The notes: generated from the sequence alone by a model not told the origin. A stretch of 64,000 nucleotides of DNA from Stenotrophomonas maltophilia (GCF_023518235.1 NZ_CP090423.1:3489001-3553000), one strand, 5' to 3'; counted from the first letter of the stretch, positions 31,070 through 40,208 are shown. Numbers and translations: made by a program.

Positions 31070-33172
31070 GTGACCGAAACTGTCGCCGCTCCGCGCACGC
31101 TCGATGACCCCTTGAAGGACGCGATCCGCAAGGCGTACACGACGCTGCAGGCCAATACGCCCGGCTTTTCCACCCGCCGCTCGCAGAGCCAGATGATCGG
31201 CGTGGTGTCGCGCGCGCTGTCCAAAAGTGGCGGCGTCGGCGTGGTCGAGGCGCCTACCGGCGTCGGCAAGAGCCTGGGCTACCTCACCGCGGGCGTGCCG
31301 ATCGCGCTGGCCAGCAAGAAGAAGCTGGTGATCAGCACCGGCACCGTGGCCCTGCAGTCGCAGCTGGTCGAGCGCGACATTCCCAATTTCCTCAAGGCCA
31401 CCGGCCTGGAAGCGACCGTGGCGCTGGCCAAGGGCCGCACCCGCTACCTGTGCACGCGCAATGCCGCCGAGGCGCAGGGCGAGGGCTCGCAGGGCGGTAT
31501 GTTCGAGGATGACGCGCCGCTGTTCGACCGGCCGCTGGCGCCGATTGAGATGGACATCGCCAAGCGCCTCACCGACGCCTTCACCGGCGGCAGCTGGGAC
31601 GGTGATATCGACAACGCGCCGGAGACCATCAGCCCCGGCCTGCGCAGCCGCATCACCACGCCGGCCTCGGGCTGCGCCGGGCGTCGTTGCGCGTATTCGG
31701 CGCAGTGCGCGGTGCTGCGTTCGCGCAACACCGTGCGTGATGCGCAGATCGTGGTCACCAACCACGCGCTGTTGCTGTCGGCACTGTCGATCGGCGACAG
31801 CGACAACGGCCAGCCACTGATCGCCGCGCCGTCGGACATGCTGCTGGTGCTGGACGAAGGCCATCACATCGGCAACGTGGCCATCGACCAGGGCGCGGCC
31901 AGCCTGGCGCTGGATGAAATGGCCAAGCGCACCGGCCGCCTGCAGATCCTGATCGCCGGCGCCTACCGCGCAGTTGACAAGGACCGCCTCGGCAACCTGC
32001 TGCCGAACGAGGCGATCGAGGTGGCCAGCAACGTGGCCAAGCAGCTGCGCGCGTTCCGTGACCACATCGAGCGGGTGTGGATGCCGGCGCCGGCCGACGA
32101 GGAACCGATGTGGCGCGCCGCCAACGGCCGCCTGCCCGAGGCCTGGCGCGAGCCGATCGAAGCACTGGCCGACGATACCCGCAGCCTCTACAACTGGGCG
32201 CATGCGGCCACCGCGCAGGTGGCCAAGGGCAAGCCGGACGATGCCGCGCGCGAGCGCCTGCAGCGCAACCTGGGCATGGCGCTGGAGATGATCGAACAGC
32301 AGTACAACCTGTGGCAGGCCTGGCGCCGCGAGGACAAGGACGGCGCGCCGCCGATGGCGCGCTGGGTCACCGCCACCCGCGACGGCGACCTGGTGCTGCA
32401 CGGCTCGCCGGTATCGGCCGCGCACGTGCTGCGCAAGCTGCTGTGGGATGAAGTGGATTCGGTGGTGATGACCTCGGCGACGCTGACCGGTGGTGGCGAT
32501 TTCCAGTCGCTGGCGATCGACAACGGCATCCCCGAAGAGGCCGAGATGGTCTCGCTGTCCTCGCCGTTCGACCTGCCCAACCAGGCCGAGCTGATCGTGC
32601 CGAAGTTCCCGGTCACCCCGGACGACCGCGAAGGCCATCCGCGCGAAGTGGCGCGTTACCTCGATACCGAACTGGACTGGGCCAAGGGTTCGATGGTGCT
32701 GTTCACCTCGCGCTGGAAAATGGAGAAGGTGGCCGGCCTGATGTCGGCCGCGCGCCGCAAGCAGGTGCTGGTGCAGGGCGAGATGTCCAAGACCCGCCTG
32801 ATCGACGAACACCTGCGCCGCGTCGCAGCCGGCGAGGGCTCGGTGCTGTTCGGCCTGAACTCGTTCGGCGAAGGCCTCGACCTGCCCGGCGAGGCCTGCA
32901 CCACCGTGGTGATTACCCAGGTACCGTTCGCGGTGCCGACCGATCCGCAGACCGCCACCCTCAGCGAATGGTTCGAGGGGCGCGGGCTGAATGCCTTCAA
33001 CCTGATTGCCATTCCGCACGCACTGCGCACGCTGACCCAGTTCGCCGGCCGTCTGATCCGCACCTCCACCGACACCGGCCGCGTGGTCATTCTCGATTCG
33101 CGGCTGCTGACCCGCCGTTACGGCAAGCGCATCATCGACGCGTTGCCACCGTTCAAGCGCGTGATCGGCTGA
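31070..33172 (+). CDS. dinG: ATP-dependent DNA helicase DinG
   Basis: 700-residue XPD-like Fe-S helicase that unwinds DNA with 5'-3' polarity and resolves R-loops and other structures. Walker A VEAPTGVGKS, the Fe-S cysteines in RYLCTRN and SGCAGRRCAYSAQCAVLR, the DEGHH motif II and VMTSATLTGG are all present. NSFGEGLDLPGE and QFAGRLIRTSTDTGRVVILDSR form the C-terminal motor. A GTG at 31070 (VTETVAAPRTLDD) is taken as the start because it lies just downstream of the likely -10. The upstream extension to 30962 is poorly conserved-looking. Confidence 0.93.
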   Translation: MTETVAAPRTLDDPLKDAIRKAYTTLQANTPGFSTRRSQSQMIGVVSRALSKSGGVGVVEAPTGVGKSLGYLTAGVPIALASKKKLVISTGTVALQSQLVERDIPNFLKATGLEATVALAKGRTRYLCTRNAAEAQGEGSQGGMFEDDAPLFDRPLAPIEMDIAKRLTDAFTGGSWDGDIDNAPETISPGLRSRITTPASGCAGRRCAYSAQCAVLRSRNTVRDAQIVVTNHALLLSALSIGDSDNGQPLIAAPSDMLLVLDEGHHIGNVAIDQGAASLALDEMAKRTGRLQILIAGAYRAVDKDRLGNLLPNEAIEVASNVAKQLRAFRDHIERVWMPAPADEEPMWRAANGRLPEAWREPIEALADDTRSLYNWAHAATAQVAKGKPDDAARERLQRNLGMALEMIEQQYNLWQAWRREDKDGAPPMARWVTATRDGDLVLHGSPVSAAHVLRKLLWDEVDSVVMTSATLTGGGDFQSLAIDNGIPEEAEMVSLSSPFDLPNQAELIVPKFPVTPDDREGHPREVARYLDTELDWAKGSMVLFTSRWKMEKVAGLMSAARRKQVLVQGEMSKTRLIDEHLRRVAAGEGSVLFGLNSFGEGLDLPGEACTTVVITQVPFAVPTDPQTATLSEWFEGRGLNAFNLIAIPHALRTLTQFAGRLIRTSTDTGRVVILDSRLLTRRYGKRIIDALPPFKRVIG

Positions 33173-33211
33173 GGCGCTCTGGTGGCGCCGGGCGATGCCC
33201 AGCGGAAAATA

Positions 33212-33268
33212 GGGGACGGAGGGAATTAAGTCGTTTGAGGCACGAACGACTTAATTCCCTCCGTCCCC
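33212..33268. repeat. Perfect REP palindrome at the dinG/DUF418 junction
   Basis: GGGGACGGAGGGAATTAAGT plus CGTT (33212-33235) pairs exactly with its complement at 33245-33268 across a 9-base loop, followed by TTTT. It is the same family as the RAYT flanks and lies 40 bases after the dinG stop and 5 before the DUF418 stop. It probably serves as a bidirectional terminator. Confidence 0.85.
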
Positions 33269-33272
33269 TTTT

Positions 33273-34445
33273 CTACCGCCGCAGTGGCAGCCATTGCCCT
33301 TCGCTGGCGCTGCGCCATAACCATTCCACCGGCCCGAAGCGATGGCTGCGCAGCCAGCACGCGCTCGCCCACAGTTGCAGCGGGAACACCACGGCCGCTA
33401 CCAGCAGCACCGGCCACAGCCCGTGCAGCGGGCCGATGCCCAGCCCGAAGCCGGCAAACAGCGGCACGCAGATCACGCTCTGCAGCAGGTAGTTGCTCAG
33501 TGCCATGCGCCCGGCCGGAACGAACACGCGCAGTACGCGTTCAGCCCACGGGCGCAGATAGAGCAGGGCAAAGGTCGCCGCCGCCGCGATGCCCAGTGCC
33601 AGTGGTGCAACGCGGTACGACACGCGCAGCAGGTAGCCCGGTACACCACCGCGCAACGCCGGCCAGGCCTGCTTGAGTGCATCGGCCGTAGCATCGACCC
33701 ACAGGAACGCGGCGCCCAGCAGCAGCCCACCTGCGGCGAGTGAACGCAGCAGCGGCAGATGCGCCTGCGGCTGCTGCAGCAGGCCGCGACGGCCAGCCCA
33801 GTAGCCCAGCAGGAAGCGCCCGAGCACGAAGAACAGCAACGCCCAGTTGCTCAGCTTCAGCCACGCCGCCAGTTGCAGGTTGCGCCACCACGCCTGGGCC
33901 AGAGTGCCGTTGGCCAACGCATCGAGCGCCATGGCATTCATCTGTGCGCGTGGGGTCAGCAGGGCCACCCAGTCGCGGATCCACGGCGACAGCAGGGGCG
34001 GCAGCAGCAGGGCGACGGCCACGCCGCTGACCAGCAGGGCGCGATCACCGAGGTGCCGGAACAGCGGCAGCAGCAGGCCGACCACCGCATACACCAGCAG
34101 GATGTCGCCCCACCACAGCAGCACCGAATGCAGCAGGCCGATGACCAGTAGCGCGGCCATCCGCCGCAGGTGCGCGGCCATCCGGCCTGGGGTGTTGCCC
34201 TCCATCTGCATCGCCACGCCTATGCCGAACAGCAGCGAGAACAGGGTGATCGCCTTCATGTCCAGCAGCCACTCCATGCCGGTACGGAGGGCATGGTCTA
34301 GCGCAGCGCTGGGCAGGGCCTGCTGCGCGGCCTCGGTCATCAGCGCGTCGAGCGAGAAGAAGCGCAGGTTGACCAGGAACACGCCGAGCAGCGCGAATCC
34401 GCGCAGGGCATCGATGAGGGGCTGGCGCGTCGGGCGTTGGGTCAT
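33273..34445 (-). CDS. DUF418 family multi-helix membrane protein
   Basis: 390 residues with about ten hydrophobic helices. The N-terminus LIDALRGFALLGVFLVNLRFF matches the YeiB/DUF418 entry signature. FSLLFGIGVAMQME follows. The C-terminal block has VPAGRMALSNYLLQSVICVPLFAGFGLG and HRFGPVEWLWRSA, the diagnostic DUF418 motif. Function is unknown in the family; acyltransferase-like membrane folds have been suggested. ATG 34445 fits the family N-terminus, so the frame to 34628 is rejected. Confidence 0.9.
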   Translation of the reverse strand: MTQRPTRQPLIDALRGFALLGVFLVNLRFFSLDALMTEAAQQALPSAALDHALRTGMEWLLDMKAITLFSLLFGIGVAMQMEGNTPGRMAAHLRRMAALLVIGLLHSVLLWWGDILLVYAVVGLLLPLFRHLGDRALLVSGVAVALLLPPLLSPWIRDWVALLTPRAQMNAMALDALANGTLAQAWWRNLQLAAWLKLSNWALLFFVLGRFLLGYWAGRRGLLQQPQAHLPLLRSLAAGGLLLGAAFLWVDATADALKQAWPALRGGVPGYLLRVSYRVAPLALGIAAAATFALLYLRPWAERVLRVFVPAGRMALSNYLLQSVICVPLFAGFGLGIGPLHGLWPVLLVAAVVFPLQLWASACWLRSHRFGPVEWLWRSASEGQWLPLRR

Positions 34446-34647
34446 GCCGGGCAGGGTAACGGATGGGCGTATCGCGATTGCGGTTTCAGAGTTGTCTGAT
34501 TGCCGGGTGTGGGGGAATCGGATAGAACTGGCTGGCCGAGCATCGGGCGGAAGGGAAAGGTGCGGTTCGGCCCGGGGATACGCCAGTTGATCAGCGTCAT
34601 CCGCTTCAGTGGAATGAAGTGTCACCAAGCAGGTGGGAAGTCAGGTC

Positions 34648-34959
34648 ATGAATGAGCGTCCTGTTCCGGAAGCGGCTCTGGAAGATGAGAATTCAGTTGA
34701 GATGCTTCGAGTGTGGATTGCTGCAAAAGCGCTCCATTGCTCGATGAAGGTTGGACTGTACAAAGAGACCTCCAGGATCTCGGAAGAGAAGGCATGGGGC
34801 GTGATCCTGGCAGACGTTGCGCGCCATCTTTCGAAGGCGCTTGAGTCGGGTTATGGCGTGGATGCGCGGATTGCGCTCAGTGCAATCAGGGAAGGGTTCA
34901 ATGATGAACTCAATGAGCCGACCTCGGACGTTGATGGGGGCTTCTTGACAAGGAACTGA
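34648..34959 (+). CDS. DUF5076-like protein
   Basis: 103 residues: EMLRVWIAAKALHCSMKVGL, KAWGVILADVARHLSKALE and IALSAIREGFNDELNEPT. The pattern of RVW, then WG-hydrophobic-LADLARH, then IR-GF-E resembles DUF5076, a family of unknown function. ATG 34648 gives the expected start; GTG 34633 is an alternative. The DNA is visibly less GC-rich than DUF418 upstream and marks the left end of an accessory patch. Confidence 0.65.
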   Translation: MNERPVPEAALEDENSVEMLRVWIAAKALHCSMKVGLYKETSRISEEKAWGVILADVARHLSKALESGYGVDARIALSAIREGFNDELNEPTSDVDGGFLTRN

Positions 34960-35395
34960 CCGCAGGAAAGTTCCCAAGTCCTACAAGGAAGCCCGCCAAC
35001 GGGATGCCTGTCGCTGGGATGGGGTCGGCTCAGGGCGCAGGGACGTCCGATCTGCGCAGCTCGGTAAGGATGGCAGCAATGCGAATCGGCATGCCACCAA
35101 CCTTCCTTGCAAGGATGGTCCGGCAAAGAGCTCTGACACCACCTGGCATCATCCTGCGGGAAGTAACGTTCCAACCACGATGATCAGATACGAGAAGGAT
35201 CAGGCGATATGGCTGCAGGCTCATCGAAAGATCTTCTGCATGGAACATTGTCTGATGCGCAGCCGCCTGACAGTCCTATTGTGGCTGAAGGCTGGGCTGG
35301 GATTGCTTTCGACAGAAATCGCCATGAGTACTTCGCCCCTGAAGACATATGGATTGCGTGGTTGGATGTGCACCTGGGCCGCCCATCTTCCTTGA
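34949..35395 (+). pseudogene. Start-less open frame, possible remnant of a toxin or effector C-terminus
   Basis: A frame free of stops for 149 codons that has no usable start before an ATG at 35180. The product would contain RKVPKSYKEARQRDACRWDG, KSSDTTWHHPAGSNVPTTM and IRYEKDQAIWLQAHRK. The TWHHP and mixed Cys/His content recall the ends of polymorphic nuclease toxins, but no full HNH motif can be made out. Its 3' part overlaps the 35209 gene in another frame. It may be non-coding; the pseudogene label is a guess. Confidence 0.25.
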
Positions 35396-35733
35396 AACAG
35401 ATTGAGATTGTCTCGTTCAAGGATGTCGAAGCGGATAGGGACGGATTCTTTGCCGCGCCCAGCCTTTGCTCGTTGCATGAATTCCTTGCCGAGGATGCGC
35501 GCTTCCTTGCTGACCACTATGTACTGTCCCGTTCGAGTGAGTGGGTGGTTCGTCTCGATCAGGATGTGACTCTCTTCGCGGCCAAGGTGGATTTTGTTTC
35601 GGAAGTGCTGGCGCGTTTGGGTGGCCTGACGGATGTGATGGCACGAATGGTCGAAGACTTTGATCCGGGGACGGGGGATCCTGTGGGGTTGAATGGATTT
35701 CTCCTTGAGATTACCAAGGGCCTGCGAAGCTAG
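35209..35733 (+). CDS. Uncharacterised acidic protein in the accessory patch
   Basis: 174 residues, soluble, acidic and aromatic-rich: IVAEGWAGIAFDRNRHEYFAPEDIWIAWLDVH, FFAAPSLCSLHEFLAEDARFLADHY and EVLARLGGLTDVMARMVEDFDPGTG. No signal peptide, membrane segment or catalytic motif was seen and no family was recognised. An in-frame stop at 35164-35166 and the lack of other starts leave ATG 35209 as the only reasonable start. Size, acidity and setting would fit an orphan immunity protein, but that is inference. Confidence 0.55.
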   Translation: MAAGSSKDLLHGTLSDAQPPDSPIVAEGWAGIAFDRNRHEYFAPEDIWIAWLDVHLGRPSSLKQIEIVSFKDVEADRDGFFAAPSLCSLHEFLAEDARFLADHYVLSRSSEWVVRLDQDVTLFAAKVDFVSEVLARLGGLTDVMARMVEDFDPGTGDPVGLNGFLLEITKGLRS

Positions 35734-35918
35734 CCTCGCAACCGCGCGGTGAGTATCCCGAACCGGGGCCAGCAACAGCGGAAGCGATCAGGTCAGCTGG
35801 AACGCCGTGCCAATGGCGTCCGAGTACCGTCTTGAGCAGAGTGCAAGCGGCATGCTGGGGAGAAGGCTCGGAGACCCAGGAACAAGTCGAAGCGGGAAGA
35901 AGACGGGTGAGGTGTTGA

Positions 35919-36284
35919 ATGTGGTATTGCGCACATGCAATTTTCTACTACAGCTATGTAGGTCAGAGCTCCTACGTAGTTCATGAGAACGTCTACCTTG
36001 TTTCAGAGGATGATGAGGACAAGGCAATGCTGCGGGCGCTGGGATTGGCGGCTGAGTACGAACAGGTCGGTGAAAGTAGCCATCTGGAGATCGAGGGGCA
36101 GAAGGCCGAGTACCGATTCGCTGGAATCAGAAAGCTGATTTCGGTTGACTCGGATCTGGAAGATTCATCGGAGCTGCGGGAGTTGACGGGTGAGGTTACC
36201 TATTCCGTATTTGAGGTGGCCAATCTTTCTGATGTGGAGGCTCTCGCGGCTGGGGTGGCTGTATCAGTCAACTATCGAGAGTAG
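35919..36284 (+). CDS. DUF4288-like protein
   Basis: 121 residues beginning MWYCAHAIFYYSY. An acidic turn (ENVYLVSEDDEDKAMLRALGLAAEYEQ) and AEYRFAGIRKLISVDSDL lead to GEVTYSVFEV. The W-Y-A start, the ALXXA helix and the EVTYS-type strand are reminiscent of DUF4288, found among toxin-immunity and accessory loci. The resemblance is moderate. The stop TAG is followed at once by a second TAG and a GGAGG that serves the next gene, so the two are probably co-transcribed. Confidence 0.6.
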   Translation: MWYCAHAIFYYSYVGQSSYVVHENVYLVSEDDEDKAMLRALGLAAEYEQVGESSHLEIEGQKAEYRFAGIRKLISVDSDLEDSSELRELTGEVTYSVFEVANLSDVEALAAGVAVSVNYRE

Positions 36285-36296
36285 TAGGGAGGCCAA

Positions 36297-36908
36297 ATGG
36301 GGCAGCTCCTGCCTTGGTTCCAGCATTTGATTGGCTGGAATGTCGCCACTCTATTTCTCCGATTGAGTGGCGAAAAGGCGCGGGTGCTGCATGTAGGCGA
36401 CAAGGTTGGACGTTTGGCCATGGCCGACAAGGTAATCATCAGCATCCACACGAACTTAGTTACGATTCTGATACGGCTAAGGCGCGCCTTCGCACGAACC
36501 CGCACGGCGGCCCAACGGAGATCGATGGTCATGTCCGAAATCGCTTGGGGGTTCCCGATCACAGGGAACAGGGTAAGTGAGGCGCTAAGGGCCAACTTCG
36601 GTGCGGAGAATATGTGGCTGATAGCGCACATGGATGTTCCTTCGGCAACAGATGCGCCAACGGCCTTGAATGACCTTCGAGATCGGATGACGAACGGACC
36701 GGTACAGGCATCCACGGCGGATCTCTGCGATGCGCTGACGGGCGCTCCGCAGGTCTGGGTTCTGGACATCCGGCTCTCACACGACAACGACGTACAGCTC
36801 TACATCGAGGACGGGGAGGTGTTCGAGGTGAACCTGGACCGGACAGATGCTCCAAGGGCTCCTGATCGATTTCGCGACCCGGAAGTGAATCAGGATGAAG
36901 ATGGCTGA
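36297..36908 (+). CDS. Uncharacterised protein, frame uncertain in its first half
   Basis: 203 residues if read from ATG 36297, which has GGAGG 4 bases upstream. The second half (EALRANFGAENMWLIAHMDV to QLYIEDGEVFEVNLD) looks like a normal soluble protein. The first half has weaker codon use, and an overlapping frame, 36314-36580, ends in a plausible-looking LSYDSDTAKARLRTNPHGGP. A frameshift, or two genes with a restart at ATG 36610, therefore cannot be excluded. No family was recognised. It overlaps the next small frame. Confidence 0.4.
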   Translation: MGQLLPWFQHLIGWNVATLFLRLSGEKARVLHVGDKVGRLAMADKVIISIHTNLVTILIRLRRAFARTRTAAQRRSMVMSEIAWGFPITGNRVSEALRANFGAENMWLIAHMDVPSATDAPTALNDLRDRMTNGPVQASTADLCDALTGAPQVWVLDIRLSHDNDVQLYIEDGEVFEVNLDRTDAPRAPDRFRDPEVNQDEDG

Positions 36909-37038
36909 CTCATCCAGGCTGCGTTCGTTGTGGATGGAAATCGCGGCAAAGCACAACGTCTGCATCCCCGCAGGGGGCGTCAACCACCTGGACGCAGTGG
37001 ATGGCGATTTGCTGATCGATCATTGGGCACTGTGCTAA
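36895..37038 (+). CDS. Possible 45-47 residue protein
   Basis: Starts at ATG 36895 or 36901, overlapping the stop of the preceding gene, and reads MADSSRLRSLWMEIAAKHNV then CIPAGGVNHLDAVDGDLLIDHWALC. The overlap and sensible composition argue for translation. It could equally be the stump of a longer gene. No family was recognised. Confidence 0.35.
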   Translation: MKMADSSRLRSLWMEIAAKHNVCIPAGGVNHLDAVDGDLLIDHWALC

Positions 37039-37083
37039 CCGCCATCAAAACAGCCGCCAGCCCTGCTGGCCTGGAGCAGGTAG

Positions 37084-37467
37084 ATGCAGATTGAGTTCTA
37101 TTCGGAGTACTACGATGGCTTGATCCATGGCGTACTGTCCGATGAAGGCCGTCTGTTCTATGCCTTCTGCATCCACGCCGATTTCCCGGATGCCGGCCAG
37201 GACCGTGCCTACGGGGTGATCCCGATCAATGCCGTCGAAGACCAGCACCTTCGCTCATGCCTGCTGCAGGCAGGGGACGGGGCACTGGATGCCTTCTTCC
37301 GCTCCGCATTCCTGGACAGGCACGGCGTGGTGCTGGAAGGCGATCCAGAGTCGTGGAGCAGCACGGGCCTGCGTTTCGAAACCCGTGGAGATGCCTACGC
37401 GGCTTTCGTCCGTCGTTCCTCGCTGGAGGTGCTGGTGAGTGCAGGGGCGCGGATGGAGGTGCGCTAG
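37084..37467 (+). CDS. Uncharacterised small protein at the right end of the accessory patch
   Basis: 127 residues, MQIEFYSEYYDGLIHGVLSD then YAFCIHADFPDAGQDRAYGVIPI, ending RRSSLEVLVSAGARMEVR. GGAGCAGGTAG precedes the ATG. It is soluble, acidic and has no recognised motif. Codon use is closer to the chromosomal norm than that of the 35-37 kb genes. It stops 1 base before a palindromic repeat. Confidence 0.58.
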   Translation: MQIEFYSEYYDGLIHGVLSDEGRLFYAFCIHADFPDAGQDRAYGVIPINAVEDQHLRSCLLQAGDGALDAFFRSAFLDRHGVVLEGDPESWSSTGLRFETRGDAYAAFVRRSSLEVLVSAGARMEVR

Positions 37468-37468
37468 C

Positions 37469-37530
37469 GGGGTCAGACCCCTTTCTGCGAAAGGGATCCG
37501 ACCCCATGCTGTGATCCAGGCTCTGACCCC
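37469..37530. repeat. GGGGTCAGA...TCCGACCCC palindrome plus half copy
   Basis: A hairpin of the GGGGTCAGATCC family spans 37469-37505, and a further arm GGCTCTGACCCC lies at 37519-37530. It separates the accessory patch from the convergent ilvD gene and may terminate both. Confidence 0.75.
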
Positions 37531-37538
37531 AGGGCCAC

Positions 37539-39377
37539 TCAATCGCCCAGCAGGGCGGTGTTGCGCACCGCGCCCTTGTCGGCGCTGGTGGCCAGCAGGG
37601 CGTAGGCTTTCAGCGCGCTGGTAACCTTGCGCGGTCGCGGTGCACGCGGCGTCCAGCCACGCGCGTCAGCGTCGGCGCGGCGCTGGGCCAGGATGGCCTC
37701 GTCCAGCAGTAGATCGATGCGGCGTGCCGGGATGTCGATGCGGATGCGGTCGCCGTCTTCCACCAGACCAATCGTGCCGCCGCTGGCCGCTTCCGGCGAA
37801 ACGTGGCCGATCGACAGGCCCGAGGTGCCGCCGGAGAAGCGGCCGTCGGTCAGCAGGGCGCACTGCTTGCCCAGCCCCTTCGACTTCAGGTAGCTGGTGG
37901 GGTACAGCATTTCCTGCATGCCCGGGCCGCCCTTCGGGCCTTCGTAGCGGATCACCACCACATCGCCGGCCTTCACTTCGTCGGCCAGAATGCCGGCCAC
38001 GGCCGCGTCCTGGCTTTCATACACGCGCGCCGTGCCTTCGAACACGTGGATCGACTCGTCCACGCCGGCGGTTTTCACCACGCAGCCATCCACCGCCAGA
38101 TTGCCGCGCAGCACCGCCAGCCCGCCTTCGGCCGAATAGGCATGCTCGACGCTGCGGATGCAGCCTTCGGCGCGGTCCACGTCCAGGGTGGGCCAGCGCG
38201 TGGCTTGGCTGAAGGCGACCTGGGTGGGAATGCCGGCCGGACCGGCGCGGAAGAACTGGTGCACGCTCTGCTCGTTGCTGACCGCCACGTCCCAGCGCTC
38301 GATGGCATCAGCCAGGGTGCGGCTGTGCACGGTCGGTACCGTGGTATCCAGCAGGCCGCCGCGCGCCAGTTCGCCGAGGATGCCGTACACGCCGCCGGCG
38401 CGGTGCACGTCCTCCATGTGGTACTTGGGCGTGTTCGGCGCCACCTTGCACAGCTGCGGCACGCGCCGTGACAGCGCATCGATGTGGGTCAGGTCGAAGT
38501 CGACCTCGGCTTCCTGCGCGGCGGCCAGCAGGTGCAGGATGGTGTTGGTGGAGCCGCCCATGGCAATGTCCAGGGTCATCGCGTTGGCGAACGCGGCCGG
38601 GGTGGCGATGCCGCGCGGCAGCGCGCTTGCTTCTTCGCCGCCGTACCAGCGGTGGCACAGTTCGACGATCAGGCGGCCGGCGCGCAGGAACAGCTGCTCG
38701 CGGTCGGCGTGGGTGGCCAGCGTAGTGCCATTGCCGGGCAGCGACAGGCCCAGCGCTTCGGTCAGGCAGTTCATCGAGTTGGCGGTGAACATGCCCGAAC
38801 AGGAACCGCAGGTAGGGCAGGCGCTGCGCTCGAACGCGGCCACCTTCTCGTCGGAGGCGCTGTCGTCGGCGGCCACCACCATTGCATCGACCAGGTCCAG
38901 CTTGTGCTCGGACAGCTGGGTCTTGCCGGCCTCCATCGGGCCGCCGGAGACGAACACCACCGGGATGTTCAGGCGCAGCGCAGCCATCAGCATGCCAGGG
39001 GTGATCTTGTCGCAGTTGGAAATGCACACCAGCGCGTCGGCGCAGTGCGCGTTGACCATGTACTCCACCGAGTCGGCGATGATCTCGCGGCTGGGCAGCG
39101 AGTACAGCATGCCGTCGTGGCCCATGGCGATGCCGTCGTCCACGGCGATGGTGTTGAATTCCTTGGCGACGCCGCCGACCTTTTCGATCTCGCGCGCGAC
39201 CAGCTGGCCGAGGTCCTTCAGGTGCACGTGGCCGGGCACGAACTGGGTGAAGGAGTTGGCGATGGCGATGATCGGCTTGTGGAAGTCGCCATCCTTCATG
39301 CCAGTGGCGCGCCACAGGGCGCGGGCACCGGCCATGTTGCGGCCAGCGGTGGAGGTGCGGGAGCGGTATTCAGGCAT
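37539..39377 (-). CDS. ilvD: Dihydroxy-acid dehydratase
   Basis: 612-residue Fe-S enzyme of branched-chain amino acid synthesis, converting 2,3-dihydroxy-isovalerate and 2,3-dihydroxy-3-methylvalerate to the 2-oxo acids. Cluster cysteines are in [13 protein letters not shown] and [21 protein letters not shown]. The Mg2+/active-site blocks [28 protein letters not shown] and [19 protein letters not shown] match IlvD of the long type. ATG 39377 ([26 protein letters not shown]) is the family start, so the longer frame to 39551, which runs through a repeat, is rejected. Confidence 0.97.
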   Translation of the reverse strand: MPEYRSRTSTAGRNMAGARALWRATGMKDGDFHKPIIAIANSFTQFVPGHVHLKDLGQLVAREIEKVGGVAKEFNTIAVDDGIAMGHDGMLYSLPSREIIADSVEYMVNAHCADALVCISNCDKITPGMLMAALRLNIPVVFVSGGPMEAGKTQLSEHKLDLVDAMVVAADDSASDEKVAAFERSACPTCGSCSGMFTANSMNCLTEALGLSLPGNGTTLATHADREQLFLRAGRLIVELCHRWYGGEEASALPRGIATPAAFANAMTLDIAMGGSTNTILHLLAAAQEAEVDFDLTHIDALSRRVPQLCKVAPNTPKYHMEDVHRAGGVYGILGELARGGLLDTTVPTVHSRTLADAIERWDVAVSNEQSVHQFFRAGPAGIPTQVAFSQATRWPTLDVDRAEGCIRSVEHAYSAEGGLAVLRGNLAVDGCVVKTAGVDESIHVFEGTARVYESQDAAVAGILADEVKAGDVVVIRYEGPKGGPGMQEMLYPTSYLKSKGLGKQCALLTDGRFSGGTSGLSIGHVSPEAASGGTIGLVEDGDRIRIDIPARRIDLLLDEAILAQRRADADARGWTPRAPRPRKVTSALKAYALLATSADKGAVRNTALLGD

Positions 39378-39482
39378 GGCTGGCGGAACGGGCGGGCCGT
39401 ACGACGTGGGGGTCGGCCGATCATGGCCAATTTTTTCGGTTGCTGCTGCAACCACCCGTTCCGCTTGCGGCGGTGTGCCGAC

Positions 39483-39521
39483 GGGGTCAGATCCCATCGC
39501 GGCGCGAAGGGATCTGACCCC
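39483..39521. repeat. GGGGTCAGATCC-type palindrome upstream of ilvD
   Basis: GGGGTCAGATCCC and GGGATCTGACCCC flank a short GC-rich loop. It is the third copy of this family in the window. Confidence 0.75.
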
Positions 39522-39631
39522 ACGGCCTGACGAAAATGAAAACCCGTTCATCTTTCGTACTTTGCTGATTCCGGTTGTTGGGGTGAATTTGGCATCATTG
39601 GGCTATTGATCCGTCGACAGGGCATGAGGCC

Positions 39632-40201
39632 ATGAAACGTTCCCGCACCACCGCGCTGCTGCTGATGAGCGCCGCGCCGCTGCTGTTCACCGCCTGCCAG
39701 AAGGAGCCGGAGGTGAAGGTGCAGGAAGGCCTGTACACCTCCGTCGAGGCCTGCACCGAGGCCACCGGCGATCCGTCGTCGTGCCGCAATGCCTTCGCCG
39801 AAGCGCAGAAGCAGGCTGCCGATGCAGCGCCGAAGTACGCCAGCAAGGAAGCCTGTGAGCAGGACTACAAGCCGGAACAGTGCGTGCAGCAGCACACTTC
39901 GGCCGGCACCTCGTTCATCGGCCCGATGATGATGGGCTTCTTCATGTCGCAGATGCTGAGCAACCGCGGTGGCCTGGCCCCGCAGGCGCCGGCGGCGTCG
40001 CCGGCCTACCAGGACAAGAGCGCCGGCTGGGCGCGCCCGGCCCCGGGCGGCAGCGGTGGCCTGAACACCGCCAGCGGCATCGGCACCGGCAAGGCCGGCC
40101 TGGCGCCGGTCACCAGCGAGCCGAACCGGGCGGTCACCGCCAGCCGCAGCGGCTTTGGCAGCACCAGCGCCCGCCGCAGCGGCAGCAGCGTGGGCGGCTG
40201 A
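39632..40201 (+). CDS. DUF1190 (YgiB-like) lipoprotein
   Basis: 189 residues with a type II-like signal (MSAAPLLFTAC, Cys22). Two cysteine-bearing segments follow: SVEACTEATGDPSSCRNAFAEAQKQA, then ASKEACEQDYKPEQCVQQ. A hydrophobic GPMMMGFFMSQML stretch and a Gly/Ser/Ala-rich tail complete it. This is the layout of DUF1190/YgiB, which in many Gammaproteobacteria precedes a glutathionylspermidine synthase-like gene, as it does here 7 bp downstream. The pair's shared role is not known. Confidence 0.85.
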   Translation: MKRSRTTALLLMSAAPLLFTACQKEPEVKVQEGLYTSVEACTEATGDPSSCRNAFAEAQKQAADAAPKYASKEACEQDYKPEQCVQQHTSAGTSFIGPMMMGFFMSQMLSNRGGLAPQAPAASPAYQDKSAGWARPAPGGSGGLNTASGIGTGKAGLAPVTSEPNRAVTASRSGFGSTSARRSGSSVGG

Positions 40202-40208
40202 TCGACCC

